Below, in pieces: positions 1-7,791 of a stretch of 27,119 nucleotides of DNA; within the stretch, counting starts at the first letter, position 1, and every line of letters starts with the position of its first letter. The position numbers and the translations under genes were made by a program. Source of the stretch: CAYYYP01 sp964475985 (GTDB lineage: Bacteria; Bdellovibrionota; UBA1018; CAYHWW01); NCBI GenBank assembly GCA_964475985.1, contig CAYYYP010000048.1:1-27119 (forward strand). The letters run 5' to 3'. Under the pieces are notes generated by a model that worked only from the letters and a program-made list of their open reading frames with translations, searched no databases and had not been told where the DNA came from.

Positions 1-63
1 TTGAAATCAAAATCAATAGATGAATATTGCATAATGCAATTTTTGGGGGCGGAGCTCTATTAG
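1..63 (+). CDS. Possible 3' end of an upstream gene (partial)
   Basis: The first frame is open from base 1 to a TAG at 61-63, giving 20 codons that end in ...GAELY. It could be the C-terminus of a gene that begins outside the window. It is too short to recognise, and the open frame may be chance. Confidence 0.2.
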   Translation: MKSKSIDEYCIMQFLGAELY

Positions 64-190
64 GCAACCTCTTGTGCCCTGCGATATGTGACTAAAAGTG
101 AGACAGGAGTCCACTTTGGTCAGCTCCTCTTCGACCGGCTCGCCAGACGCGAAAAATCCTGCGTAGTGGCGGTTTCAATCAGGGCTGCGT

Positions 191-232
191 GGGGGAGCTC
201 GGCGCTTCGCTGGAGGGGACGGGGAGTTGGGG
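191..232 (+). other. G-run cluster, possible G-quadruplex
   Basis: Four runs of at least four G (191-195, 215-218, 221-224 and 229-232) fall within 42 bases of otherwise moderate-GC DNA. The last three are separated by loops of 2 and 4 bases; the first loop is about 19 bases. No convincing gene covers this stretch, and bases 64-316 hold no other feature I can support. Whether it folds into a quadruplex cannot be judged from sequence alone. Confidence 0.3.
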
Positions 233-316
233 AGACTCTGCGCTTTGCTGGACGGTGTTTTCCCACTGGTGGGAAATACTAGAGAAGGTTTTTATGAGTA
301 TGCGATACTAAAGTGC

Positions 317-586
317 ATGGAGCATCTGTCTCGAAAATTTATAAGCGATATTGAGATAAGGCAGATAGGGGATGGACTATTGGATCATTCACTACCTAAA
401 CCAAAATGGACGCATGAAGCTCATTTTGCGGCAGTGATTTATTTTCTGCTTCAACGTCCCCGGATAGAAGTATTTCGCTTTCCGGGGAATGTTTCAATAT
501 GGCGGCGCTAGCGGTCCGAACTTACTTCTGAACATTTGCCGATCGACTACTACGCCCCGGAGGCGAAAACACGCAATGGTTGGTAG
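317..586 (+). pseudogene. Decayed remnant of a small WTHxAH-motif protein
   Basis: From the ATG at 317 the frame encodes a segment with the motif KWTHEAHFAAVIYFLL, preceded by LLDHSLPK. From memory this resembles the N-terminal part of a widespread uncharacterised bacterial family of about 150-180 residues whose members carry a WTHxAHL signature. The frame meets TAG at 509-511. Read through that stop, the same frame continues to a second stop at 584-586 and ends in PIDYYAPEAKTRNGW, which resembles the C-terminal part of such proteins. The central half is missing and the total is only about 89 codons. I read this as an inactivated copy with an internal deletion plus a nonsense codon. The family match is from memory and moderately weak. 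Confidence 0.4.
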
Positions 587-644
587 GTACCCTATTAATT
601 CATTAGCCGCCCGCAGATTCTCTGTTTATCAGGATTTATCATCT

Positions 645-664
645 TAAGGCTCCGCAGCCTTTTG
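645..664 (+). terminator. Small terminator-like hairpin
   Basis: The perfect 6-bp stem AAGGCT/AGCCTT (646-651 with 656-661) has a 4-base loop and runs into TTTT. It lies downstream of the remnant at 317-586. The stem and T-tract are short, so termination strength is doubtful. Confidence 0.35.
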
Positions 665-851
665 AATTAATGCTTTCGAAGGTCCAAAATGGCATGAACC
701 CCCGGTGTTCATAGAACTGGCTCCGGATTTCTACCGCCATTAATCGTGTGCTCTCGGCGGAGAAGCATATCGAGCCTACCGTTAAAGTTCGCTAGATTTG
801 CTGAGGCCACTAATGTAAGAGGCATGAATAAAATCAGGTTATAAATGTAAA
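665..851. other. Intergenic stretch with no recognised feature
   Basis: Short open frames (for example the one ending in IELAPDFYRH near 730-742) lack credible starts and are interrupted. The 5' region of the gene starting at 852 must lie here, but I see no convincing -35/-10 pair. A six-codon frame beginning at the ATG at 824 follows a good AAGAGG and could be a leader peptide or chance. Confidence 0.3.
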
Positions 852-2651
852 ATGGTTACAATATTTAAGGTTTCGTTAATTTTGATTGTCTTCACCACCA
901 TGACAACTATGTCATCCCCTGGGCAGGCTTCAGCTTCTGAAGGTGAGCAAGACAGTTCGCTAACCAGTGGCTCTGAAGCGTCTCCGATGGTGAATTGTGA
1001 AGGTGGTCTCGAACCAGACCTTGGAATTGATGAAAATGCTGATCCGCGAGATATCGCCGTCATGCAGGCGCTGATCAAAGCAAACCTTGCTAGAACCCAC
1101 ACTTTGCGCAACTTGAAAAAAGAAGACTTGGCGCGGATCACCGTCCCCATTTATGGCGAGGCCTTGAGCGGACCCACCGTAGTTGGGCGCCTCGTGAAAA
1201 AGTACCGCACATGGGAAAGAGTTTTTTTAAGGCTTGGGCTTTCCAAGCCTCGTAACAAGAAGATTTCATGGACGGTAAATTTGATGGTCGATGCTATTTG
1301 CGCGGTGGCGGCACATTCAGAATTAAGTAGTTCTGCGGTTCGAGTTTTAAAGGGCGCAGGGTTACGGGCCTTACGGGAGGTTACGGGCAATGCCGATGCA
1401 AAAGGACACTCTCTTTTGCAAGGTGCAATTTCCCTAAAAGAGCTTGGTTCCTGGGACGCAGCGGTTGCCGCGGCTTTAGAAAAAATGAGATCTTTACCTC
1501 TACCTACCGACGCTAAAGGGCTCGCCCAACGAAACCGAATTTTAGAAAGGTTGGAATTTCATCGTCTGCGCTCAGCTTGGGGGGACGCAAGGTTTCACCT
1601 AGCAATGACCGCATTAGTGCGTGCCTATCGGGCAAATCCTAAGACTTTCAGAATGAATGCAAAGGCAATGGAGGAGAACGCGTCTCCGGAAGCAACCGCT
1701 GCGCTACAATCGGTGCTTGGTCCGGACGTTACTACAAACGCGCTCATCCAAGAAATCAAGGCTTGTGGCGGCACTTGGGATTTGGCTTTGCAGCTATACG
1801 GACTTAATCCAAATCAAATTCGATTGCGAGGTGAAGACATCGAATGGTCAACGGAGTTTATTCTCCGATACTTAAAGACGCTCTATGAGGCAGGATTTGA
1901 TATGGCTTTCAATAACATTGCGAACAATGATTCCGCCGCTTTTCAGGAAATTGGTGAACGCATCACCGGCAAAAAAGTGAATGGGGCAATGTTGATCAGC
2001 GCTCTTTTGGTCAGATTCCCTCACTATTCAGACGCCATCCGAGAAGCCGGACTCCCGTATGGAGTCTTAATTCCCATTCATGAACGAACCACATTGCAAC
2101 TAAAGGCAGCTCAAGTTTCAGGCCAAATTGCGAGGCATAGATTTAAAAATTGGTCAGAGAATTGGCGAACGCAACTCAGACCGTACCTTTCAAATGAGTT
2201 TATAGATTCAATTTTTGAGATTTTTTTGCAAAATCGTATTGGGCCCAAAGAGGATTTTTTTTCGACAATCCTCGTCCCTTATTTACAGTTCTGGAAATAC
2301 CTTCTGGTCGAAGGAAATGAACTGTTTCAAGAACAGGAAGTACAACAGAGGCAGCTGGAGGAAATATTACTTAAACAAGGCCCGCAATTAGCGCTTCTCT
2401 CCTTAAGTTCGATTGTCGCACTTCAAAATCTTTTAAACGTCACCGAAATTTCATTAAATGAATTACGGCAGCAATTGATCGGCGGCCAAGAAGTCATGTT
2501 ATTGGCCCTCCGCCAGTTGGAAATCAACTCTTCCAAACCGAGTCACAATGACGAAAAGCGTGGGTTCTTTAATGAAATTATTGTGCCCCGAATTTTAAGC
2601 GACCCCGATGTTTTGCACGAGCTGGTGTATCGAATGATGCGGTATTTTTAG
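852..2651 (+). CDS. Exported protein with HAR-like helical repeats
   Basis: This is a 599-residue protein of unknown function. Residues 1-28 form a Sec-type signal peptide: a hydrophobic core (VSLILIVF) followed by a small-residue region ending QASA. The body contains recurring helical units that end in a W/Y-x(2,3)-A/V...GL pattern: YRTWERVFLRLGL (118-130), LGSWDAAVAAALE (198-210), GGTWDLALQLYGL (306-318) and FPHYSDAIREAGL (389-401). Residues 318-401 form one complete unit with the spacing seen in homing-endonuclease-associated-type (HAR) repeats, including WSTEFILRYLKTLYEAG. Residues 480-560 are rich in Q, E and L and may be a long amphipathic helix or coiled coil. The ATG has only a weak AGG (836-838) in front. 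HAR repeats are usually thought to contact nucleic acid, so an exported version is odd. The function is not known. Confidence 0.8.
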   Translation: MVTIFKVSLILIVFTTMTTMSSPGQASASEGEQDSSLTSGSEASPMVNCEGGLEPDLGIDENADPRDIAVMQALIKANLARTHTLRNLKKEDLARITVPIYGEALSGPTVVGRLVKKYRTWERVFLRLGLSKPRNKKISWTVNLMVDAICAVAAHSELSSSAVRVLKGAGLRALREVTGNADAKGHSLLQGAISLKELGSWDAAVAAALEKMRSLPLPTDAKGLAQRNRILERLEFHRLRSAWGDARFHLAMTALVRAYRANPKTFRMNAKAMEENASPEATAALQSVLGPDVTTNALIQEIKACGGTWDLALQLYGLNPNQIRLRGEDIEWSTEFILRYLKTLYEAGFDMAFNNIANNDSAAFQEIGERITGKKVNGAMLISALLVRFPHYSDAIREAGLPYGVLIPIHERTTLQLKAAQVSGQIARHRFKNWSENWRTQLRPYLSNEFIDSIFEIFLQNRIGPKEDFFSTILVPYLQFWKYLLVEGNELFQEQEVQQRQLEEILLKQGPQLALLSLSSIVALQNLLNVTEISLNELRQQLIGGQEVMLLALRQLEINSSKPSHNDEKRGFFNEIIVPRILSDPDVLHELVYRMMRYF

Positions 2652-2868
2652 ATGGCAAAGAGTTCTGCTCAGAACTATCGGTAAAGTACTTTCTTCAAAA
2701 GAAGGTCTTCTGACCTCGGTAGAAAGACGGGTTTGCCAGGCGGCCAAGAAATTGATCCAAAAAAAATTCTAAAGCCGCCTAACCTAATATATATGGACAG
2801 TATAAACCGATTTTAACTAACAAATAAATTGAGTTTATAACTCTGTGCCGTTCAGCTACAGAAGGCAA

Positions 2869-4257
2869 ATGAAAGTTCGTTGGATACTAGTCATTGTCGG
2901 TTTAGTTCTTTGGCATTCACCTTGCCTCCAAGCGGCCGGCAGTGCGGCAATTGCCGAGGATTATGATCGTTTAGGACTTGTTCCCCCGGTCTTCAGTATC
3001 TCCGACGTGCAAAGGGCTTTTCGTGAACGGGCCCGGGCGCTTCATCCCGATTGGGCAAATTCTCAAGATACAGAATATGATTTTGTTCGATTAAGGAAAT
3101 CTCGGGATCGTATAATTTTTGATCTCCAAGACAAGGGTTTTGAAGAACCAACCCACATGTTTTCTAAATTCACGGCCTTGCTGACGGCTACCACTTCTTC
3201 GCGGGATGAAGAAATCCTGCAAGCGCTACTTCGCATCCCGGCCATCCGTGAAAGTTATGAACGAACTGCTTCGCTTGCTAGTCTTGGGTCGTCGGTATTT
3301 CACGAGGTCTTTCTCGCTCGCTCCGCCCGGATTGCGCAAAGGTTAGATCAAGCCCCCAATCTTACGAACTACCTCATTTTGGTGAAGTCCTGGGAAGGGC
3401 AGGCGGAGTCACCCTCGGGCGATCATTGGCTTTTCCGCGAAGAAGTCAGTTTCTATCGCAAACTTTTCGATATGAGTGCGTTGGGGTCAGGTACGGCAAA
3501 CTTTCCCGATTCACTCTCCTCATGGCGTTACAGTTCTAAAAGCATTAATCAAAATTTGTTAGATATTCTACAGTCCCAGATTTTTAATGAGCCAGTTGAT
3601 CCGCTCGATATTCGAATTATTGGCCTAGGCCTAGAAAATCAGGAATATTTTTCACTCTTAGATCTCCTGGACCGTCTTTTGAAGGATCCGAGTTGGATCG
3701 GAAGAGTAGCGAATCCATCACCAAATGCATTGGTTCAAAAATTACGTTTGCGTATTATTTTGCAGGATAAAAATCCCGACGTATTAACCGGGGTGTCACG
3801 CCTCATTGAACGAGCCGAAAAATTATTTCCCTGGTGCAAGGACGCCACCTTAGTTCGGTTTTTAGATATGAAACTACCCGAAAATTTTCAAGGAGCGTGG
3901 CGGCCTCAATCGAGTGCCCTAGTAATCATGCGAAATTCCTTAAGGTTCCAAACTGTTTTTCAAGCGCCAGAACTTTTGGATGCGATTGCGGAGTCACTTG
4001 CGCCGGGAGGTTTATATCTCGCCGATGCCGAAGCGGGTGAGGGAGTAGCGCATGGGATCGGCGCCTATCAAAGGGATGATTTTAGTTATCATTCGTATGC
4101 GCAACTGCTTGGCAAACCCTTTCAAATTGGAGTCGCCAACAGCGATTATGAAACTTGGGTGTTTCCGAAGGAACAACTCCTACTTGAGCCTGGAGAAGTT
4201 TGTGCAGACGCACTTGGTACAAGGTCTGTCGGGGAGCTAGTCCCAAAAAAGAGATAG
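2869..4257 (+). CDS. Exported J-domain protein with CheR-like methyltransferase fold
   Basis: The ATG at 2869 follows AGAAGG closely and starts a clear signal peptide (MKVRWILVIVGLVLWHSPCL...QA); a GTG at 2845 would add eight residues and is less likely. Residues 31-90 form a J-domain: YDRLGL, the helix AFRERARALHPD with the diagnostic HPD at 59-61, then FVRLRKSRDRI. The C-terminal half resembles CheR-type methyltransferases. IRIIGLGLENQEYFSLLDL (about 249-267) sits where CheR has its GCSTGEEPYS-type SAM motif, followed by VRFLDMKL, then VIMRNSLRF (about 352-360) and ESLAPGGLYLADAE (about 375-388). The SAM motif is eroded, so catalysis is doubtful. J-domains normally stimulate cytoplasmic Hsp70, so the export signal is unusual. 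The gene lies 217 bp after the HAR-repeat gene on the same strand and is followed by a hairpin. Confidence 0.8.
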   Translation: MKVRWILVIVGLVLWHSPCLQAAGSAAIAEDYDRLGLVPPVFSISDVQRAFRERARALHPDWANSQDTEYDFVRLRKSRDRIIFDLQDKGFEEPTHMFSKFTALLTATTSSRDEEILQALLRIPAIRESYERTASLASLGSSVFHEVFLARSARIAQRLDQAPNLTNYLILVKSWEGQAESPSGDHWLFREEVSFYRKLFDMSALGSGTANFPDSLSSWRYSSKSINQNLLDILQSQIFNEPVDPLDIRIIGLGLENQEYFSLLDLLDRLLKDPSWIGRVANPSPNALVQKLRLRIILQDKNPDVLTGVSRLIERAEKLFPWCKDATLVRFLDMKLPENFQGAWRPQSSALVIMRNSLRFQTVFQAPELLDAIAESLAPGGLYLADAEAGEGVAHGIGAYQRDDFSYHSYAQLLGKPFQIGVANSDYETWVFPKEQLLLEPGEVCADALGTRSVGELVPKKR

Positions 4258-4263
4258 GTTCTA

Positions 4264-4305
4264 TGTTTTTTCCATAAAAAAAGACAGTGCGTCCTTTTTC
4301 ATGGA
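4264..4305 (+). terminator. Imperfect 15-bp hairpin, candidate terminator
   Basis: The arms 4271-4285 and 4291-4305 pair at 13 of 15 positions around a 5-base loop. T-rich tracts lie upstream (4265-4271) and inside the 3' arm. It falls between the J-domain gene and the response regulator, so it could separate two transcripts and might act on both strands. There is no clean T-run after the 3' arm. Confidence 0.45.
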
Positions 4306-4338
4306 AATACGCAATGAGTCATAGTAACTAGCCTCGGC

Positions 4339-5019
4339 ATGCGAACTTTTCCCCGAGTATTAATTATTGAAGACGACATCATCCTTGCTGCAGCGTTAAA
4401 AAAATACTTAGGCGTTCAATTTGAAGTGGAGACTTGCGATTCCATCGCGCATTCAAAAGCCCTCCTCACCGAGTCGAGATTTAACTGTATTCTATTGGAT
4501 AAATGTTTACCCGATGGCAACGGAGTCCATCTCATTGGTGAGATTAAAACTCAGTGGCCAACCACCGCCGTGATAGTCCTTACCGGAGATGCCGAACTGA
4601 ATGCGGCAACAAAGTGCCTTAGTGCCGGCGCCGACGATTACATCATTAAATCTGAAAATTTAATCCCCGAACTATTTTTGCGGATTCCGGCCAGCATTGA
4701 ATCCGCATGCCTAAAACTAAACCAAGCGGAGTTGCAGCTTTCATCCGGACTTCGACTTCCCCTTTGTGAAGCCGATTTGAATCGCCAAGCCTATGAAGAA
4801 TTCATGAATCAGAGCGAAAAAGTTTTTCTAGAACGAGCGCTCGACATCTGCGCAGGCGATGCCGCTAAGGCCGCGCGTGCGGTGGGTTTAGCTCGAAGCA
4901 CTATTTTTAGAAAATTTTCTGAATTGGGGGTTTCGAGGTTTGCTTCGAAACGTAACTCAAATTCAGAAATGTCATCCGTCAGAATGTTCGAAAATGGAGG
5001 TAATTATGAAAAGCATTAA
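4339..5019 (+). CDS. Response regulator, receiver plus Fis-type HTH
   Basis: This is a 226-residue two-component regulator. The receiver (about 5-118) has the acidic pocket E11-D12-D13, the phospho-acceptor D54 in LLDKCLPDGNG, T82 and K104. The C-terminus (about 160-197) is a Fis-family helix-turn-helix (ERALDICAGDAAKAARAVGL...STIFRKFSEL), as in PrrA/ActR-type regulators and at the end of NtrC proteins, with no AAA+ domain between. It should bind DNA directly rather than act through sigma-54. The start lacks an obvious Shine-Dalgarno. It is the first gene of the 4339-10122 cluster, overlaps the small peptide gene by 14 bp, and is the natural partner of the hybrid kinase at 8317. Confidence 0.88.
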   Translation: MRTFPRVLIIEDDIILAAALKKYLGVQFEVETCDSIAHSKALLTESRFNCILLDKCLPDGNGVHLIGEIKTQWPTTAVIVLTGDAELNAATKCLSAGADDYIIKSENLIPELFLRIPASIESACLKLNQAELQLSSGLRLPLCEADLNRQAYEEFMNQSEKVFLERALDICAGDAAKAARAVGLARSTIFRKFSELGVSRFASKRNSNSEMSSVRMFENGGNYEKH

Positions 5020-5227
5020 ATTGAAGTCCATTACGGTATTTGGAATTGGCCTCGCCATGGCGTCCCTGCAGAGTTCCTTCGCTGCACTAACCTCGGGCGG
5101 AAATTCCGCCAGTGTTCAGAGCCTTTCCCAAAAAGAAAGCGACGAAGAAAAACTGCTTCGGGAATTGGTAGGAAGGCTTTCTTCTAAATCAACTCTGAAC
5201 GTCGATCATCAGGGTGCACACCTTTAA
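5006..5227 (+). CDS. Small exported peptide, candidate modified precursor
   Basis: This 73-residue product starts at the ATG at 5006, behind a strong GGAGG (4996-5000); a longer in-frame start at 4940 inside the regulator has no such site. Residues 1-26 form a signal peptide (KSIKLKS, hydrophobic core VFGIGLAMA, ending SSFA). The predicted mature part is about 47 residues: a Ser/Gly/Gln-rich start, an acidic amphipathic helix (DEEKLLRELVGRL, 46-58), and a polar tail STLNVDHQGAHL with Asn, Asp and two His. The gene lies 12 bp before a mod_HExxH (peptide beta-hydroxylase-like) gene, so it is the obvious candidate substrate; that is inference. It overlaps the end of the response regulator, which suggests translational coupling. 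I recognise no homologue. Confidence 0.75.
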   Translation: MKSIKLKSITVFGIGLAMASLQSSFAALTSGGNSASVQSLSQKESDEEKLLRELVGRLSSKSTLNVDHQGAHL

Positions 5228-5239
5228 GGTTTTCCGGTT

Positions 5240-6229
5240 ATGAAAAGAAGTTTCAAATTCAATTGGATTCTAGGTGTAGAAAGTTTGACGCCATTGCTTC
5301 GTCTTTGGGGCAAATATGCATCTGATTCGATTGAAAATGAAACTTCTGGCCCTTTGCCGGAAGTAAATCGTACGTTCAAAAATTTGAGGTTGAGGTCCTT
5401 GGGCCTCAACCTCAAAAATAATAAACTTGGGGATGTCGCGACCCCAGGCCTGCTTATCGATTCGGACAGTTTAGATCAAATTGATCAAAAGTTTACCGAA
5501 GCGGACGGCATTTCCTTTGGAAAAGAATTTTCTGTAAATATAGAAAGTAAAATATTTACAAAAATTGCTCAGGAAGTGCCCGGAGCAGAAAACCTTACGG
5601 AATCGTCATTTACTTTTTTGGAGAAAATCTCCCCGTGGACTTCTACACTCTTGCAGCAAACCACGGCTTGGATCGTACCGATTTATCATGAAAAATATGG
5701 AAGGGCTTTTCGAAGGGGTTTTAGTCACATCGATTACCTCGGCTGTATCTTTACGACCTATGCCGAAAGGAAATTCCAACCGGAAGAACTCCAGGCCATG
5801 ATTCTGGCCGTCGATTTGGCCCACGAAATTGGGCATCAGATGCTGATGCTTTACCAACTTGCCGATCCTATTTTGATCTCAGATCTGGACACCCCGGTGT
5901 ACTCCTCCATACGAAGATGTGATCGACCGGCGATCCTTGCACTGCATGCATGCGTAGCAACCGCATATATGCTCGATGCCTACCAAGGGACTCTTGCTCG
6001 TCCGGCGGCCACGGATTTACAAAGGACCTTCGCAAAAAATTCTATTCTAGAACTTACGAATCACCAGTCCGTTTGTTTGGATTCCCTCAGCAAATCCATT
6101 AAATTTACGAGTTTGGGCGGAAAAATATTTGATGAGCTTCGAGCTCAGCTCGCAGACTTTCGTGAATTTGAAATAGCGAAAGAGCTTACACCTTCAAATC
6201 TAAGTTATTTTGGACTTTTAGAACCATGA
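5240..6229 (+). CDS. mod_HExxH / aKG-HExxH peptide beta-hydroxylase-like protein
   Basis: This is a 329-residue protein without a signal peptide, so it probably acts in the cytoplasm. Residues 190-236 carry AVDLAHEIGHQ (HExxH at 195-199), then after 21 residues YSSIRRCDRP (221-230), then LALHA with H236. That order and spacing match the HEXXH-motif (mod_HExxH) family found beside RiPP-maturation genes, where typical members read HExxH...YxPWRxDPRP...GxxHGxYAF. Some of these are alpha-ketoglutarate/iron enzymes that beta-hydroxylate Asp, Asn or His side chains of peptides. The usual PWR is SIR here, so it is a divergent member. A plain zinc metalloprotease is the main alternative, but the downstream motif argues against it. 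It starts 12 bp after the small peptide gene and overlaps the next gene by 4 bp (ATGA). Confidence 0.7.
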   Translation: MKRSFKFNWILGVESLTPLLRLWGKYASDSIENETSGPLPEVNRTFKNLRLRSLGLNLKNNKLGDVATPGLLIDSDSLDQIDQKFTEADGISFGKEFSVNIESKIFTKIAQEVPGAENLTESSFTFLEKISPWTSTLLQQTTAWIVPIYHEKYGRAFRRGFSHIDYLGCIFTTYAERKFQPEELQAMILAVDLAHEIGHQMLMLYQLADPILISDLDTPVYSSIRRCDRPAILALHACVATAYMLDAYQGTLARPAATDLQRTFAKNSILELTNHQSVCLDSLSKSIKFTSLGGKIFDELRAQLADFREFEIAKELTPSNLSYFGLLEP

Positions 6230-7791
6230 GAAATTCATTTAAAATTCTGACCATCAGTATTGCGATGACTTGGATTTCCTCCACAAGTTTTGGGGCCGGC
6301 GATCTAGCTCGGTGTGACATGGGAAAGAAAAGCCAAGGCATTTCAGTACAAGTGAATCGGGATGGAAAGTTGCCCTACGACCCAACTACTTTTGGGTTTG
6401 CTCACATAACTTTTTATAATGCGGTTCTGGGGCGCATGGTCCGCCTCAATCCGAATCTCACAACTCAACCCGGCCTTCTGCAGGATGCATTCTGGGATTA
6501 TAAGAATCGTCAGTATATTTTGCGGTTAAAAAATGACCTGCACTTCCACAATGGTCGAAAAGTTGTGGCCGAGGATATTGATTTTAGTTTGACGAGGTTT
6601 TTTCTCACCACAAAAAGGGCGGATCAGGTTGCCGACCTCAAACAAATTTTGGGAATTGAAACCCTAAAGCCTGGGGCGGTTTATAGGCCTTGGTCGGTTA
6701 AAGGCGTTCAAAAAATTGATTCGAATACAGTTGCTATTAAGCTTGGCAGTTCCAATCCGGCGTTCCTTTACAGTCTAACCGACGGATGGATTTCTTTAGT
6801 TCCAAAAGAAGCTTTAGAAAACGATTATGTGACTTGGAAGACTATCCCCATAGGTGCAGGCCCTTTCAAAGTGCTCGAGGTGGAAAATGGAGTTGTACGT
6901 ACTTGCCGAGTTTCCGCTGAAGTTCCGCTCGCGCCAAATTTTGTAGATTTTTTGAGTTCACCCGAGGCGACCGCGGATCTGGTAGGTTTTGTATCTTCCG
7001 ATTTCCGGCCGGGAAAATTAAAGAAAGTTTTTGGCACAGGACCCATTGGTTATACAGGAGTGTTTTTCAACGCCAAACAGCGGCTTGCCGCGAATCCACA
7101 TTTTAGAAATGCCGTCGCCTTTGCTTTAAAGCGCAAGCCCTACGTCGCCGGAGTTTCAGATTATAGTCCGCTAAATGAGACGTTAACTACGAACTTTTAT
7201 GGAAGGCTAAACAAACCAGAAAAATTTGATTTGGAAATTGCGCGGAAGGAGCTTCAGTTGGTGCCGGAAATCCTTCGCCAAGGTGTTCTGAAAGCACATT
7301 GGTTTACCGGGCGAAAAAAATTATCGGCCCTGGAAAATAGAATCATTGAGACCTTTAAGCTGCAGATGCGGCAAGTCGGCTTAAACTTCGACTTCTCCGA
7401 AAGCGCCCATCCGACTTTTTCCGATGAAGATGTAACGACGGTACTTCGAATTGACGATCGCGGTTCGGCCCTGCCAGATCCATTGGTGTTGTTCAGGGCT
7501 TACGAGCGTCCGGCATTTTTGGCTCCGTTTTTTCCGGACGTTCAGATTCCAGATTATAAGAAGCTCCTGTCCCGTGCGGCCCATGCGGAATCGTTAGATG
7601 TGAAATCAAACGCAATCTATGCCCTGTCCAAATTTTTTGACGACCATAATCTCGTCATACCGATTTACGAGAGAAAAACGGTGTATTGGATCAACGCAGA
7701 GAAAATAAAGGAGTTGGGAATTCAGACCGGAATTACATTCGACCTTGAACGAATTCGCCTTAGCTCAAACTATATTGAGGGCAAAATATGA
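6226..7791 (+). CDS. Family 5 (peptide/oligopeptide) solute-binding protein
   Basis: This is a 521-residue periplasmic binding protein of the OppA/DppA type (SBP_bac_5). The signal peptide is residues 1-24 (core ILTISIAMTW, ending SFGA). The family signature lies at 98-122: ILRLKNDLHFHNGRKVVAED, then IDFSLTRF. The full length matches the usual 500-540 residues, and PIGAGPFKVLEVENG continues the family pattern. The start ATG overlaps the previous stop (ATGA) and the stop overlaps the next start in the same way, so it is translationally coupled within the cluster. No ABC permease or ATPase genes are nearby. This suggests either that it delivers its ligand to a distant transporter or that it presents a peptide to the adjacent membrane kinase. 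Confidence 0.92.
   Translation: MRNSFKILTISIAMTWISSTSFGAGDLARCDMGKKSQGISVQVNRDGKLPYDPTTFGFAHITFYNAVLGRMVRLNPNLTTQPGLLQDAFWDYKNRQYILRLKNDLHFHNGRKVVAEDIDFSLTRFFLTTKRADQVADLKQILGIETLKPGAVYRPWSVKGVQKIDSNTVAIKLGSSNPAFLYSLTDGWISLVPKEALENDYVTWKTIPIGAGPFKVLEVENGVVRTCRVSAEVPLAPNFVDFLSSPEATADLVGFVSSDFRPGKLKKVFGTGPIGYTGVFFNAKQRLAANPHFRNAVAFALKRKPYVAGVSDYSPLNETLTTNFYGRLNKPEKFDLEIARKELQLVPEILRQGVLKAHWFTGRKKLSALENRIIETFKLQMRQVGLNFDFSESAHPTFSDEDVTTVLRIDDRGSALPDPLVLFRAYERPAFLAPFFPDVQIPDYKKLLSRAAHAESLDVKSNAIYALSKFFDDHNLVIPIYERKTVYWINAEKIKELGIQTGITFDLERIRLSSNYIEGKI

Noticed and set aside
88..282. Open frame of 64 codons on the plus strand
   Set aside because: Composition is unlike a protein (Arg/Gly/Trp-rich over the G-tract), with no ribosome site or recognisable motif.
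2703..2716. Perfect 5-bp hairpin AGGTC-TTCT-GACCT after the HAR-repeat gene
   Set aside because: The stem is short and no T-tract follows, so it does not qualify as a terminator.
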